In this document: in pieces, positions 15,136 through 25,253 of the stretch
Numbering within the stretch: the stretch's first letter is position 1
How the letters are laid out: each line of letters opens with the position of its first letter
DNA from: Bordetella parapertussis
GTDB taxonomy: Bacteria; Pseudomonadota; Gammaproteobacteria; Burkholderiales; SG8-41
Direction of reading: 5' to 3'
NCBI GenBank assembly: GCA_945861275.1
Contig: CAMATZ010000022.1
Span: 1-64,000, forward strand
Length of the DNA: 64,000 bases
Notes under the pieces: generated by a model
Databases searched by the model: none
Told to the model about the DNA's origin: nothing
Seen by the model: only the letters and a program-made list of their open reading frames with translations
Position numbers and translations under genes: made by a program

Positions 15136-17870
15136 GAGGCGTTTTTCAGCAGCGGCAAGGTGAAAGAAAAGGTGGCGCCCGCGCCGTGCTGACTCTCCAC
15201 CCAAATTCGTCCGCCAAGATGTTCGACAATCTGGCGCGATATCGCCAGACCCAATCCACTGCCTATGGGTTTTCCAGTAAGCGTATCGCCCGCCTGGCGG
15301 AATTTGTCGAAAATAACCGCCTGCTCTTCGACGCTGATGCCGCTGCCGTTGTCGGCGACATTCACGCGCAGTACATTGGCCTCAAGCTGCAGGCTGATTG
15401 TCACGCGGCCTTCGTTGGGCGCGCAAAATTTAACCGCATTCGACAGGAGATTAAGCATGACCTGCATCACCCGATCACGGTCGGCCACGATTTCCGGGGT
15501 GTTTTCGGGTAAGCGGGTTTCGACGATGACGCCGTTGTCCTTGAACAACTGGCTGGTGGCGCGCAGCGATTCGTCGATCAGTTGGCCCAGGTCAAACTGA
15601 ATCGCCTGCCACTGGGCGCCGCCGGATTCCAGCTTGGCGAGGTCCAGCACCTGGTTAATCAGGCGCGTCAGCCGTTCGGATTCACGAATCACAATACCCA
15701 GAAAATTCTCGCGCTGTGGCTGATCCAGCGCGGGGTTATCGCGCAGTATTTCGCTGAACGCGCGGATGGAGGTCAGCGGCGTGCGCAACTCGTGGGTAAC
15801 GGTGGAAATAAAATCGTCTTTCAGTTGATCGAGCTCGCGCAGGCGCAGGTTTGCGCTGCGTAAATCGTTGGTGGCAGCTTCGAGCTCACGCGACTGGCGT
15901 TCCAGCTGCCGGCTGTAGGCGAGCACCTGTGAGGCTTCATCGATGATGTGCATGACTTCATCAATGCCCAGCGGTTCTTCTTCCACCACCGAGGCGATCA
16001 TCACGCGTGCGCTGGCGCTGCCGATGGCGCCGGTGAGCAGAGATTCGGCGTGATGCACCGTGTCGGCATCGGGTGGTATCGCAGCCACACTGGCAACGCC
16101 GCGCTGCTGCGCGTACGCTGCGAGCGCGTCGCGCGCACGAATCGGGCCGAGAAAACGGCCCAGCAATGCCAGCAGATCATTCACTGCCGCGCTGCCGCGC
16201 CAGAAACGCAAATCCGATACCCGCGAGGGCTTGGAGGCATCCACGAAAAGCGCGGCTTGCGTGTGTTCCGCGGCGTCGGGCCGGCGCAGCAATGAAATGG
16301 CGATATACAAACCGAGGTTGGCAAACAGGCTCCAGAACAGGCAGTGGGATATATCGTCCAGGCCTTGCAAGCCAAACAATTGCTGTGGTTTCAAAAGCTC
16401 CACGCCCCATGCGCCTTGCGACAAAAACGTAATCGGCAGCCAGCCCGATTTGGCAAACGAGGGCAACAGCAGCGTGTACACCCATACCGCGAACCCCGCG
16501 CCCAAGCCATAAATTGCACCCAGTCGCGTCGCACCTTTCCAGAACAGCCCGCCGATGATCGCGGGTGCGAATTGCGCTACCGCTGAAAATGAAATCAAGC
16601 CAATGGAAACAAGGGCATAGGCTTCTCCAGCCAGATTGAAGTAGACGTAACCGAGCATCAAAATAGCGACTATTGCACCACGCCGTATACCCAGCAGCAG
16701 ACGTGACAGGTCGCGCCTTTCCGCAAGCCTCAAGCCCGGCGTGCGCAGCAATAGCGGCATCACCAGATCGTTGCACACCATGGTGGAGAGCGCGATGGTT
16801 TCAACGATCACCATGCCTGTGGCGGCGGAAAGTCCGCCGATAAACGCCAGCAGCGCAAGCCACGCCTGCTGTTCGGCGATAGGCAGCGTCAGCACAAAAG
16901 TATCGGCATCGACAGTACCGGCAGGAAAATGCAGCAAGCCGCCCAGCGCTATCGGCAGCACAAATATGTTGATGAGCAAGAGATACAGCGGGAATAACCA
17001 AATCGCCTTGTTGAGGTGCCGCTCATCGACATTTTCCACCACCGCCACCTGAAACTGGCGCGGCAAAAATAAAATCGCAAACATCGACAGCAGCGTGAGC
17101 GACGCCCACGAGGTATAACTGCCGGATTCGCCGCCCAGCGCCATCAGCGAAAGCAGTTGCGGATGGGTGCTGGCGCGCTGAAATAAATCCGCGAAGCCGT
17201 TATACATGCCGTAAGTCACGAAAATACCCACCGCGACAAAGGCCACCAGTTTCACCACGGATTCAAATGCGATGGCTGCGACCAGCCCTTCGTGACGCTC
17301 GATGGCGTCGAGATGACGCGTGCCGAACAGTATGGTGAACGCCGCCAGCAGCATGGCGATATAAAACGTGTTGTCGCCGATAAAGAACTGCGCGCCGGAT
17401 TTTTGCGGCATGGTGACACTGGGATATTGCAGAATAATGGAAAAGCTCGCGGAAATCGCCTTCAGCTGCAGTGCGATATAGGGAATGATGCCGACCACTG
17501 CGATGATCGTCACTAGCCCGCCCAGCAAGTGGCTCTTGCCGTAGCGCGAAGCCACAAAATCGGCGATCGACGTAATGCGGTTGGCTTTGCTGACGCGTAT
17601 CATTTTCATCAGCAAAACCCACCACAACGCCGCCATCAGGGTGGGACCGATGTAGATCGCGAGAAAGCCGATGCCACCCGTGGCCGCGCGCCCCACGCTG
17701 CCGTAGAACGTCCACGATGTGCAGTAGACCGCGAGCGACAGCGCGTAGATGTAGGGATTGGCAATCAGGCTGCGGCCGGCGTCTGCGCGTTTATCGCCAT
17801 AGGCCGCGATCGCAAACAGCAGCCCGACATAGGCAAACGAGGCGACTACTATAAGGCCGCCGGTCAGCAT
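15132..17870 (-). CDS. SLC5-transporter-domain sensor histidine kinase (CbrA/CrbS-like)
   Basis: A 912-residue kinase. Residues 1-500 are a sodium/solute symporter (SLC5) module with about 13 helices (opening AYVGLLFAIAAYGDKRADAG; YCTSWTFYGSVGRAATGG near 49). Next comes a STAC-like linker domain (about 560-630, LLGRFLGPIRARDALAAYAQ), a coiled coil, a HisKA domain with the phospho-His693 in TVTHELRTPL, and an HATPase domain (N box NLLSNAVKF, G boxes DNGSGIS and GSGLGLAISRQ). No clear PAS domain. Such kinases sense or transport small nutrients; CrbS controls acs in Vibrio and Pseudomonas, and acs is next door here. It is encoded between a receiver and a small membrane protein. Confidence 0.92.
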   Translation of the reverse strand: MLTGGLIVVASFAYVGLLFAIAAYGDKRADAGRSLIANPYIYALSLAVYCTSWTFYGSVGRAATGGIGFLAIYIGPTLMAALWWVLLMKMIRVSKANRITSIADFVASRYGKSHLLGGLVTIIAVVGIIPYIALQLKAISASFSIILQYPSVTMPQKSGAQFFIGDNTFYIAMLLAAFTILFGTRHLDAIERHEGLVAAIAFESVVKLVAFVAVGIFVTYGMYNGFADLFQRASTHPQLLSLMALGGESGSYTSWASLTLLSMFAILFLPRQFQVAVVENVDERHLNKAIWLFPLYLLLINIFVLPIALGGLLHFPAGTVDADTFVLTLPIAEQQAWLALLAFIGGLSAATGMVIVETIALSTMVCNDLVMPLLLRTPGLRLAERRDLSRLLLGIRRGAIVAILMLGYVYFNLAGEAYALVSIGLISFSAVAQFAPAIIGGLFWKGATRLGAIYGLGAGFAVWVYTLLLPSFAKSGWLPITFLSQGAWGVELLKPQQLFGLQGLDDISHCLFWSLFANLGLYIAISLLRRPDAAEHTQAALFVDASKPSRVSDLRFWRGSAAVNDLLALLGRFLGPIRARDALAAYAQQRGVASVAAIPPDADTVHHAESLLTGAIGSASARVMIASVVEEEPLGIDEVMHIIDEASQVLAYSRQLERQSRELEAATNDLRSANLRLRELDQLKDDFISTVTHELRTPLTSIRAFSEILRDNPALDQPQRENFLGIVIRESERLTRLINQVLDLAKLESGGAQWQAIQFDLGQLIDESLRATSQLFKDNGVIVETRLPENTPEIVADRDRVMQVMLNLLSNAVKFCAPNEGRVTISLQLEANVLRVNVADNGSGISVEEQAVIFDKFRQAGDTLTGKPIGSGLGLAISRQIVEHLGGRIWVESQHGAGATFSFTLPLLKNAS

Positions 17871-17879
17871 GCAGAAACC

Positions 17880-18083
17880 CTAATCGTGGTCGCGGCGCTC
17901 TACCACCAGCGCCATCAACGCGATTAACGCACCCCACGCGCAGAACACATAACAGTAAAGCAGGGGCAGCCCCAGCACCATGCCATCACGCGCGAACAGT
18001 TGCAGCAGCGGATAGTTGAACAGCAGCACACCCAGCAGGAACAATGCGGCGAGACGCTGGCCCTTCAGGCTGGGTGGGTTCAT
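17880..18083 (-). CDS. Small two-helix membrane protein preceding the SLC5 kinase
   Basis: A 67-residue protein with two hydrophobic helices (about residues 10-28 and 36-60), ending in a charged VVERRDHD tail. It ends 9 bases before the kinase start and is surely co-transcribed with it. Small proteins of similar size occur upstream of SLC5-type kinases and symporters, where they may be accessory subunits like DUF4212, but I do not recognise a named family. It is 46 bases downstream of the acetyl-CoA synthetase stop codon on the same strand, so the whole set could be read from the acs promoter. Confidence 0.75.
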   Translation of the reverse strand: MNPPSLKGQRLAALFLLGVLLFNYPLLQLFARDGMVLGLPLLYCYVFCAWGALIALMALVVERRDHD

Positions 18084-18129
18084 TGTTTAGTTGGGCGTTG
18101 AGCGCTCGGCGTAACGCTCCCCCCCGCAT

Positions 18130-20097
18130 CTACGCCGGCAGCTTGAGCTGTTCCAGTATCGCCGGGTTCTCCAGCGTCGAAACATCCTGCGTGATTTCTT
18201 CGCCTTTTGCGATGGAGCGCAGCAGCCGTCGCATGATTTTGCCGGAGCGTGTTTTCGGCAAATTGTCACCGAAGCGAATGTCGCGCGGCTTGGCGATGGG
18301 GCCGATTTCCTTGCCCACCCAGTCCTGCAGAATTTTGACGATTTTTTTCGCCTCGTCGCCCGTGGGCCGTGAGCGTTTTAACACCACGAACGCGCAAATC
18401 GCCTCGCCCGTCAAATCGTCAGGGCGGCCAACCACCGCGGCCTCGGCGACAAGTTCCGTGTTGGAGACCAGCGCCGATTCAATTTCCATGGTGCCCAGGC
18501 GGTGGCCGGAAACATTCAGCACGTCATCAATGCGCCCCATGATACGGATGTAGCCCTCCGCGTCATAGCTGGCGCCATCGCCGGCGAGGTAATACTTGCC
18601 CTTGAAATCTTCCGGGTAATAGGTTTTCCTGAAGCGTTCCGCATCACCCCAGATGGTGCGCAGCATCGACGGCCACGGTCTCTTGATGACCAGGATGCCG
18701 CCTTTTCCATTGCCTACGGATTGGCCCGTTTCATCCACAATGTCGGTGATGATGCCGGGCAGCGGGAAGGTCGCCGAGCCGGGCTTGGTGGGTGTTGCGC
18801 CCGGCAGTGGCGTAATCATGTGGCCGCCGGTTTCGGTTTGCCACCAGGTATCGACGATCGGGCAGCGGCCGCCGCCGACGGTTTCGTGGTACCACATCCA
18901 CGCTTCGGGGTTGATCGGTTCACCCACCGTACCGAGTATGCGCAGGCTTGTGAGATCATACTTTTTGGGCAGATCTCCGCCCGCTTTGATCAACGAGCGG
19001 ATCGCGGTGGGCGCGGTGTAAAAAACCGTTACCTTGTGATCCTGAATCATTTTCCAGAACCGTCCGGCATCCGGGTATACCGGCACGCCCTCAAAAATAA
19101 TCTCGGTGGCGCCGCACGCCAGCGGGCCGTAACACACATACGAGTGGCCCGTCACCCAGCCTACGTCCGCGGTACACCAGAACACATCGCTCGGCTTGTA
19201 GTCGAACGTCCATTTCATGGTGAGGATGGTCCACAGCAAATAACCGCCGGTGGAATGTTGTATGCCTTTGGGTTTGCCGGTGGAGCCGGAGGTGTAAAGA
19301 ATAAACAGCGGATGCTCGGCGTTGACCCAGGTCGGCTCGCACACTGCGGATTGACCCTGCATCAAATCCTGCAACCACACGTCGCGCGGCGCGTGCCACG
19401 CGACAGCCGTGCCCGTGCGTTTGTAGACCACAACGCTGTGAATGGATTCACAGCCACCCAATGCAATACCTTCGTCCACCGCAGGCTTCAGCGGAATTTC
19501 ACGCCCGCCGCGGAATTGCCCGTCAGCAGTCAGCACCGCCACCGCGCCGGCGTCAATGATGCGATCCTGCAAACTCTTTGCCGAAAACCCGCCAAACACC
19601 ACGGAATGAATCGCGCCGATGCGCGCGCAGGCCTGCATGCACACCACCGCCTCGATCGACATCGGCATGTAGACAATCACGCGGTCGCCGGTTTTGATAT
19701 TGCGCGATTTCAAGCCGTTGGCGACGATGCATACCTGCCGGTGCAATTCGCGATAAGTGATGGTGCTGACCTTGCCGTCGTCAGCCTCGAAAATGATCGC
19801 GATTTTATCCGGCTGCGTTTGCAGGTGGCGGTCGAGACAGTTGTACGAGGCATTCAGTTCGCCATCGTGAAACCACTTGAAAAAAGGCGCGTTGGACTCA
19901 TCCAGCGTTTGGGTGAAAGGCTTTTTCCACAGCAGCTCGGCGCGCGCGAGATTGGCCCAGAAGCCTTCGAAATCTTTTTCGGCAGCGGCGCAGAGCTGGC
20001 GATAGGCAGCGATGCCCGAAATATTGGCCTGCTTGACGAATGCGCTGCTCGGCGGAAACACACGGTTTTCCTGCAATACGGATTCAAGGTCGGACAT
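18130..20097 (-). CDS. acsA: Acetyl-CoA synthetase (AMP-forming)
   Basis: A 655-residue acyl-CoA synthetase that activates acetate with ATP and CoA. Motifs are [20 protein letters not shown] (P-loop-like adenylation core, near residue 265), [20 protein letters not shown] near 415, and the C-terminal lysine motif [15 protein letters not shown] near 615 whose Lys is the usual acetylation-control site. Length and order match AcsA; propionate or another short acid cannot be excluded. ATG 20097 (MSDLESVLQ) is preferred over an upstream start at 20157 because it has GGAG at proper spacing. The adjoining SLC5 kinase and symporter make this an acetate uptake, sensing and activation locus. Confidence 0.93.
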   Translation of the reverse strand: MSDLESVLQENRVFPPSSAFVKQANISGIAAYRQLCAAAEKDFEGFWANLARAELLWKKPFTQTLDESNAPFFKWFHDGELNASYNCLDRHLQTQPDKIAIIFEADDGKVSTITYRELHRQVCIVANGLKSRNIKTGDRVIVYMPMSIEAVVCMQACARIGAIHSVVFGGFSAKSLQDRIIDAGAVAVLTADGQFRGGREIPLKPAVDEGIALGGCESIHSVVVYKRTGTAVAWHAPRDVWLQDLMQGQSAVCEPTWVNAEHPLFILYTSGSTGKPKGIQHSTGGYLLWTILTMKWTFDYKPSDVFWCTADVGWVTGHSYVCYGPLACGATEIIFEGVPVYPDAGRFWKMIQDHKVTVFYTAPTAIRSLIKAGGDLPKKYDLTSLRILGTVGEPINPEAWMWYHETVGGGRCPIVDTWWQTETGGHMITPLPGATPTKPGSATFPLPGIITDIVDETGQSVGNGKGGILVIKRPWPSMLRTIWGDAERFRKTYYPEDFKGKYYLAGDGASYDAEGYIRIMGRIDDVLNVSGHRLGTMEIESALVSNTELVAEAAVVGRPDDLTGEAICAFVVLKRSRPTGDEAKKIVKILQDWVGKEIGPIAKPRDIRFGDNLPKTRSGKIMRRLLRSIAKGEEITQDVSTLENPAILEQLKLPA

Positions 20098-20271
20098 GCG
20101 GCGCTCCAGAATGTAAATACGAACGGGTGTGATGCGCTGCGTTTGCACCGCGGGCAACGGCGCAAACAGCTGTTTTTATGAACAAGAATGGAAGCATTAA
20201 ACGCGTGCCGTGTAAAGCAGTTTGACCACGCCCGTCAGCCGCAACAGCAGCAAGTCGCGGCGCCTGCCGGC

Positions 20272-22248
20272 CTAGGCGGTGAACTGTCGCACGTGTTGCT
20301 GTAATTCACGTAACGTATTGTTTTGTAATTTATTTTCATATCGAATGGCGACGTAGAGGCGGGTAATGGCCTGCACCGCGGCGGCAACATCAGGGCGTGC
20401 CAGCACCAGCCGCGCGGCGTAATCCAGTGGGCCTTCCGCGTCGCGCCGCGCCACCCCCGCGCGCGCAGTTTTGGCACAGAACACCCGATACGCGGCAAGC
20501 GCCGGGTCGTGCCGGTGCACGCGACTGCGCAGCGTGAACAGCGCCAGCAGCAGGGTCACTACTATCGTGGCTGCGATCAGCAGCATCGCCAGCGTGCGCC
20601 AGGTCGCTTCATCCAGTCCCGCCCGATACAGCAGTGCGCGCTGCGACTCGAAGTTGTAGCCAAGCAGAGTTTGGTTCCAGGTGTTGGCGAGCGAATCCCA
20701 GGTCATGGCAAGCTGATACAGCCACGGGTTGTCGCTGCGCCCGCCGAACAGGTACGCCTCGCGTAACGGCAGCGCTGCCGCGAGACCGCTGTCGGCGCGC
20801 GCCGGAGATACCGCGTAGGTGGGATCCACACGCACCCAGCCGCGATTTTCAAGCCACACTTCGCTCCAGGCGTGGGCATCGGACTGACGTACCAGCAGGT
20901 AGTTGCCCAGCGCGTTGTACTCGCCGCCGAGATAACCGGTGACCACGCGCGAAGGCACCCCCGCGGCACGCATCAGCACCACGAAGGCCGAGGCAAAATG
21001 CTCGCAAAAGCCACTGCGGGTTTTGAACAGAAATTCATCAACCGCGTGCATTCCCAGCAGCGGCGGTTCGAGCGTGTAGACAAATTTCTGATCGCGCAGC
21101 ATCGTCAGCGCGGCATTCACGACTGCCGCGTTACCGCCGCTGGCGCCGTGCTGCGCGCGCATTTTTTGGCCGAGCTCACGTGTTTGCGGATTAAATCTTT
21201 GTGGTAGTTGCAGCATGCGGCTGAGGACTGCGGGGCTCGCGTTGGCGCCGAAGCTGGCATCGAGAAATGACGTCATCTCGTAACGCCGGCGCCGGGTAAC
21301 CGGCGCGCGCGACAACAACAAATGGTCCGCCGTCACCACCACCTCCGGCGGTAGTACGCCCGGCAGATCGAGCGCAAACAGCCAGTGGCGATTGTGCGGT
21401 TCGAGCATGACCGTATAACGCACGGCATCAGCGCGTCGTTCCAGTTCGATGATACTGCGCAGGGGACGCGGTGAAGTGGTCCAGGTGCGGCCATCGAAAT
21501 CCATCAGCACCGGGCCGCGCCAGTACAGGCGATTGGGCGGCGGCAGCGGGCCCTCGAACGCGACCCGCATCGCCACTTCGTCGGAAAACACCAGCTTGTT
21601 AAGACTGCCCGGACTCATGCTGTCGGACAAGCCGGTGATGCCGGCAAAAGCATCCGCCGGCATGCCCCACAGCGGCCCCTGCATGCGCGGGAACAACATA
21701 AAAAACACAATCATCAGCGGCGCCGATTGCACCAGCATCACCGCGGCGATGCGCATCTGCCCGCGGTATGCGGTGGGTTCGCTGGCATATTGCAAGCCGA
21801 TCATGGCAGCGGTAATCAGCCACACGCAGACCAGCAGGTAAAGCGCCGTGGGTATCGACTGGGTGTAGAAAAAATTGGTGATCACCAGAAAATAACCAAT
21901 ACAGGCGAGCACCATGCCGTCGCGCTGCACGCGCGTTTCCATCAGCTTGAGTGAAATCATCAGCACCAGCAGGGCGACACCGGCATCGCGCCCAAACAGC
22001 GTACGGTAATCCAGATAGGTCGCAGCCGCACCCGCGATGGCCAGAAAAATCATCAACCAGCGAGCAGGTAACGCCAGCCGCATGCGCGCGAGATACAAGC
22101 GCCACAGGCACAGGGCAACGGCCAATGCCGTCAACCAAACCGGTAAACGCATGGCGTGAGGCGCCGCCACCAGCACCAGTGCCAGCACCAGCCAGGTGGT
22201 GCTGCGCAAGCTGATGGCGGTGGTCGGCGGCGGGGCGGTTGCGCTCAT
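20272..22248 (-). CDS. TgpA-family membrane transglutaminase-like protein (DUF3488/DUF4129)
   Basis: A 658-residue membrane protein. About six helices occupy residues 15-195, followed by a periplasmic transglutaminase-core domain: catalytic Cys in KTRSGFCEHFASAFVVLMRA near 410, His in SDAHAWSEVWLENRGW near 450 and Asp in VRVDPTYAVSP near 470. One more helix lies near 555, and a cytoplasmic DUF4129-like tail closes it. This is the TgpA layout (essential in Pseudomonas aeruginosa, role in cell envelope). It overlaps the DUF58 gene by 4 bases and forms the familiar MoxR-DUF58-transglutaminase operon. Substrate unknown. Confidence 0.92.
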   Translation of the reverse strand: MSATAPPPTTAISLRSTTWLVLALVLVAAPHAMRLPVWLTALAVALCLWRLYLARMRLALPARWLMIFLAIAGAAATYLDYRTLFGRDAGVALLVLMISLKLMETRVQRDGMVLACIGYFLVITNFFYTQSIPTALYLLVCVWLITAAMIGLQYASEPTAYRGQMRIAAVMLVQSAPLMIVFFMLFPRMQGPLWGMPADAFAGITGLSDSMSPGSLNKLVFSDEVAMRVAFEGPLPPPNRLYWRGPVLMDFDGRTWTTSPRPLRSIIELERRADAVRYTVMLEPHNRHWLFALDLPGVLPPEVVVTADHLLLSRAPVTRRRRYEMTSFLDASFGANASPAVLSRMLQLPQRFNPQTRELGQKMRAQHGASGGNAAVVNAALTMLRDQKFVYTLEPPLLGMHAVDEFLFKTRSGFCEHFASAFVVLMRAAGVPSRVVTGYLGGEYNALGNYLLVRQSDAHAWSEVWLENRGWVRVDPTYAVSPARADSGLAAALPLREAYLFGGRSDNPWLYQLAMTWDSLANTWNQTLLGYNFESQRALLYRAGLDEATWRTLAMLLIAATIVVTLLLALFTLRSRVHRHDPALAAYRVFCAKTARAGVARRDAEGPLDYAARLVLARPDVAAAVQAITRLYVAIRYENKLQNNTLRELQQHVRQFTA

Positions 22249-23207
22249 GACGCTTGCGGATACTCAAACAAAGCCAGAGCTTGCAGGCAGTGCTCGCGCT
22301 GGGCGTCGCCGCTGGCCAGCGGCAGTTCGCTGCCTGGCAAACGCAGCCCGTAGCTCAGCTGTTGCGCATGTGCATCAAGCACCCAGCGCGCCAGGACAGC
22401 GATTTTTTCCTCGATATTCATGCGCGGCGGCAGTTGTTCCCATGTCAGCCACACCTCGTGCGCCGCTTGCCCGCTGAATTGTTTGGTGAACATGCCCTGG
22501 CCGCGCGCCACCGCTTTCCAGGCGATGTGCCGCGGCGGATCGCCGCTATGATAGGGACGCAAACCGGCGAAATCTTCGTGTCCAGCGCCGTGGCTGGCAC
22601 CGCTGCCATCAGCGCTCTCGGCGGGTGGCAGGGGATACCCGGCGGGGGCGGGCTGCGGATAAACGATGCACGAGAGGTCGGGATGCACATAGCTCCACGC
22701 GTGATACAGCCCCAGCGGGAATTGCGTGAAGAGCGTAAGGCGTCCCGCGCGCAGCAGCCCGCGGCGCTCGCTGGGAATGCTGATACTGATCGTCGCGGCC
22801 ATATGGGCCGGCACATCCACATGCGTGCTGCCTGCGCCGGCGCGCCGTTCACGTGAGATGCCGATGGCGTAGCGCGCGATCGCGCTGGGATTGGACAAAT
22901 TCAGCGTGAACGCCGCCGCTTCGCCCGCGAACACCGCTGGCGTGCGTGCAGCGGTAACAGACAGGCTGGCGAGATTGCGATAGGTGTAGAGCATGGTGTT
23001 AAATGCCAGCGCCAACAGCAAAAAAGTCAGCACGAATCCCAGACTCAAACTGTAATTGATTGCGCCGAGCAACATCATCAGCAACATCATGGCGAACATG
23101 ATCCCATACCGCGTAGGCAGTATGTAGACCCGCCGCTGCACCAGCACAATGGGTCCGGATTCCAGCGTGCGCGGCAGGGACCACCAGGTGCGGAGGCGGG
23201 AAAGCAT
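22245..23207 (-). CDS. DUF58 domain protein
   Basis: A 320-residue protein with two membrane helices near the N-terminus (about residues 35-75) and a DUF58 region. The diagnostic motif is FAGLRPYHSGDPPRHIAWKA near residue 212, followed by a von Willebrand-A-like fold. DUF58 proteins are encoded with MoxR ATPases and transglutaminase-like proteins and are thought to act with them in envelope or metal-cofactor assembly. Here the gene starts 75 bases after the MoxR stop and overlaps the transglutaminase gene by 4 bases. ATG 23207 begins MLSRLRTWWSLPR, and a short TTCAGAG tandem sits just upstream. Confidence 0.92.
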   Translation of the reverse strand: MLSRLRTWWSLPRTLESGPIVLVQRRVYILPTRYGIMFAMMLLMMLLGAINYSLSLGFVLTFLLLALAFNTMLYTYRNLASLSVTAARTPAVFAGEAAAFTLNLSNPSAIARYAIGISRERRAGAGSTHVDVPAHMAATISISIPSERRGLLRAGRLTLFTQFPLGLYHAWSYVHPDLSCIVYPQPAPAGYPLPPAESADGSGASHGAGHEDFAGLRPYHSGDPPRHIAWKAVARGQGMFTKQFSGQAAHEVWLTWEQLPPRMNIEEKIAVLARWVLDAHAQQLSYGLRLPGSELPLASGDAQREHCLQALALFEYPQAS

Positions 23208-23282
23208 TGGGAGTGGTGAGTTCAGAGTTCAGAGTTCGGCGTGCCCACTGTCGCGGGTTTACTCCAAACTTTTAACTGGGCC

Positions 23283-24191
23283 TCAGGGAATTGCCACCGC
23301 AGCCAGCAACCGCGCCGCCACATCCGCGCTCGCTGCGCCGCCGCCTGCGGCTTGCAAACGGTGGCTGACCACGCCCGGCAGTATCGCCTGCACATCCTCG
23401 GGCACGGCGTGTTTGCGCGCGTCGAGCAGCGCCCAGGCGCGCGACGCGTGTACCAGCGCCAGCGCGGCGCGTGGCGACAAGCCGCCGGCGAAACCGCTGG
23501 CCTGGCGCGTATGATTTACCAGGGCCTGGATGTAATCGAGCAGCGCATCCGAGGTGTGCACCTGCTGCGCCTCACGCTGCAGCGCCAGCAAATCGGCGGG
23601 CGCCATGCAGGGTTTGAGTTGCGCCAGCAGATCGCGCCGGTCTTCCCCGCGCAGTAATGCGCGCTCGGCGGCAGCGTCGGGATAACCCAACTCGATGCGC
23701 ATCAGAAAACGATCGAGTTGCGATTCCGGCAGTGGAAAGGTGCCGATCTGATGCATCGGATTCTGCGTCGCGATGACAAAAAATGGGTTCGGCAGTTTGC
23801 GCGTTTCGCCTTCGATGGTGACTTGCTGTTCTTCCATCGCTTCGAGCAGCGCGCTTTGCGCCTTGGGCGTGGCGCGATTCACTTCATCGGCAAGCACCAC
23901 TTGCGAAAATATCGGGCCGGGGTGGAATTCAAATTTCGCCTGGTCGGTGTTGTATACCGCGACGCCGAGCACGTCGGCAGGCAGCAGATCGCTGGTGAAC
24001 TGAATGCGCTGAAACGCGAGTCCCAGCGAAGCGGCAAGCGCATGCGCGAGTGTGGTTTTGCCAACACCGGGCACGTCTTCAATCAACAGATGCCCGCGCG
24101 CGATCAGGCACGCCAGCGCCAGGCGCACCTGCCGTTCCTTGCCCAATATGATGTGGCTGACCTGCAGTGATGCTTGTTCTATTTTATTCAT
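23283..24191 (-). CDS. MoxR-family AAA+ ATPase
   Basis: A 302-residue AAA+ ATPase of the MoxR group. Walker A is EDVPGVGKTTLAHALA (about residues 38-53), Walker B is VVLADEVNRA near 98, sensor 1 lies in FFVIATQNPMHQIG near 137, and the arginine-finger stretch ESQLDRFLMRI follows. The C-terminal lid has GGLSPRAALALVHASRAWAL. MoxR ATPases act as chaperones for VWA/DUF58 partners; the next two genes are exactly those partners. The gene is divergent from a histone-deacetylase-like gene, with about 108 bases between starts if the GTG 24300 start of the latter is right. Confidence 0.93.
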   Translation of the reverse strand: MNKIEQASLQVSHIILGKERQVRLALACLIARGHLLIEDVPGVGKTTLAHALAASLGLAFQRIQFTSDLLPADVLGVAVYNTDQAKFEFHPGPIFSQVVLADEVNRATPKAQSALLEAMEEQQVTIEGETRKLPNPFFVIATQNPMHQIGTFPLPESQLDRFLMRIELGYPDAAAERALLRGEDRRDLLAQLKPCMAPADLLALQREAQQVHTSDALLDYIQALVNHTRQASGFAGGLSPRAALALVHASRAWALLDARKHAVPEDVQAILPGVVSHRLQAAGGGAASADVAARLLAAVAIP

Positions 24192-24299
24192 GAAATCCGC
24201 TTTGACGATGCTCCCGGACGGGAGTACATGGCGGTATTATACGATTCTGAATTCTGCCTGAGCTTTTTGCCAAACAAATCCCGTTTACGGCGTTCATCC

Positions 24300-25223
24300 G
24301 TGACTACACTTTTCATCACACACCGCGATTGCCAGTTGCACGACATGGGCGCGCATCATCCCGAATGTCCGGCGCGATTGACTGCGATCGAGGATCAACT
24401 GATCGCCTCAGGCCTGATGGATCACCTGGAGCGTGTCGAAGCACCCAAGGCCACGCGCGCGCAGTTGCAGCGCGTACACGACGCGGACTATCTCGACGCC
24501 ATCGAGCAAGCCTCGCCCAGCGAAGGCTGGGTGCAACTGGATCCCGATACCGCGATGAATTCGCACACGCTGGATGCGGCGCTGCGCGGGGCAGGCGCCG
24601 CGGTGCTGGCGACAGATCGGGTAATCGCTGGCAGCGCCGAAAACGCGTTTTGCAGCGTGCGTCCGCCGGGACATCACGCGCTGCGCGGGCGTGCCATGGG
24701 TTTTTGCGTTTTCAACAATGTCGCCGTGGCCGCCGCACACGCGCTGGAACATCACGGTTTTAAGCGCATAGCCATCGTCGATTTCGACGTACATCACGGC
24801 AATGGCACCGAGGAGACTTTTTGCGATGACGAACGGGTGTTGATGGTTTCAACCTTCCAGCACCCGTTTTACCCGTACAGCGGCACGACAGGGCGTTCAG
24901 CGCGCATGGTGAATATTCCGCTGGCGGCGCGCAGCGGCGGCAGGGAATTCCGCGCGGCGGTTGAAACCCACTGGCTGCCCGCGCTGGAAGCCTTCAAACC
25001 GCAGATGCTGTTTATCTCGGCGGGTTTTGACGCCCATCGCGAAGATGAGCTGGCGATGCTCAACCTGGTTGAAGCCGATTATGCGTGGGTCACTGAAAAA
25101 CTTCAGACGGTGGCCAGCCAATACGCCGATGGGCGCATTGTTTCCATGCTCGAAGGCGGTTATTCATTGTCTGCGCTGGGACGCAGCGCGGCGGTGCATC
25201 TGAAGGCATTGGCGGGGCTGTAA
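24300..25223 (+). CDS. Histone deacetylase-family (AcuC/HDAC-like) zinc hydrolase
   Basis: A 307-residue arginase/deacetylase-fold enzyme. Key residues are visible: the HPECPARL entry motif near residue 21, the proton-relay pair in RPPGHHA near 121, the zinc ligands Asp and His in IVDFDVHHGNGTEE near 160, and the second Asp in FISAGFDAHREDEL near 240; MLEGGYSL closes the site. Bacterial members deacetylate small acetylated amines or protein lysines. GTG 24300 (MTTLFITHRD) is chosen by family length; the ATG at 24174 would overlap the MoxR start and add non-homologous residues. The RBS is weak. Neighbouring acs raises a possible role in protein-acetylation control, which is inference. Confidence 0.88.
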   Translation: MTTLFITHRDCQLHDMGAHHPECPARLTAIEDQLIASGLMDHLERVEAPKATRAQLQRVHDADYLDAIEQASPSEGWVQLDPDTAMNSHTLDAALRGAGAAVLATDRVIAGSAENAFCSVRPPGHHALRGRAMGFCVFNNVAVAAAHALEHHGFKRIAIVDFDVHHGNGTEETFCDDERVLMVSTFQHPFYPYSGTTGRSARMVNIPLAARSGGREFRAAVETHWLPALEAFKPQMLFISAGFDAHREDELAMLNLVEADYAWVTEKLQTVASQYADGRIVSMLEGGYSLSALGRSAAVHLKALAGL

Positions 25224-25253
25224 CCGTAGCGCGGTATCGCTGCGCGATCCGGC

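Noticed and set aside
18084-18129. Possible hairpin GTTGAGCGCTCGGCGTAACG between acs and the small membrane gene
   Set aside because: Stem pairing is poor and there is no T run; not called as a terminator.
18502-20181. 559-codon plus-strand ORF
   Set aside because: Fully antisense to acetyl-CoA synthetase; no family resemblance.
23220-23245. TTCAGAG tandem triplet
   Set aside because: Only three units in a short spacer; too small to call anything beyond a chance tandem.
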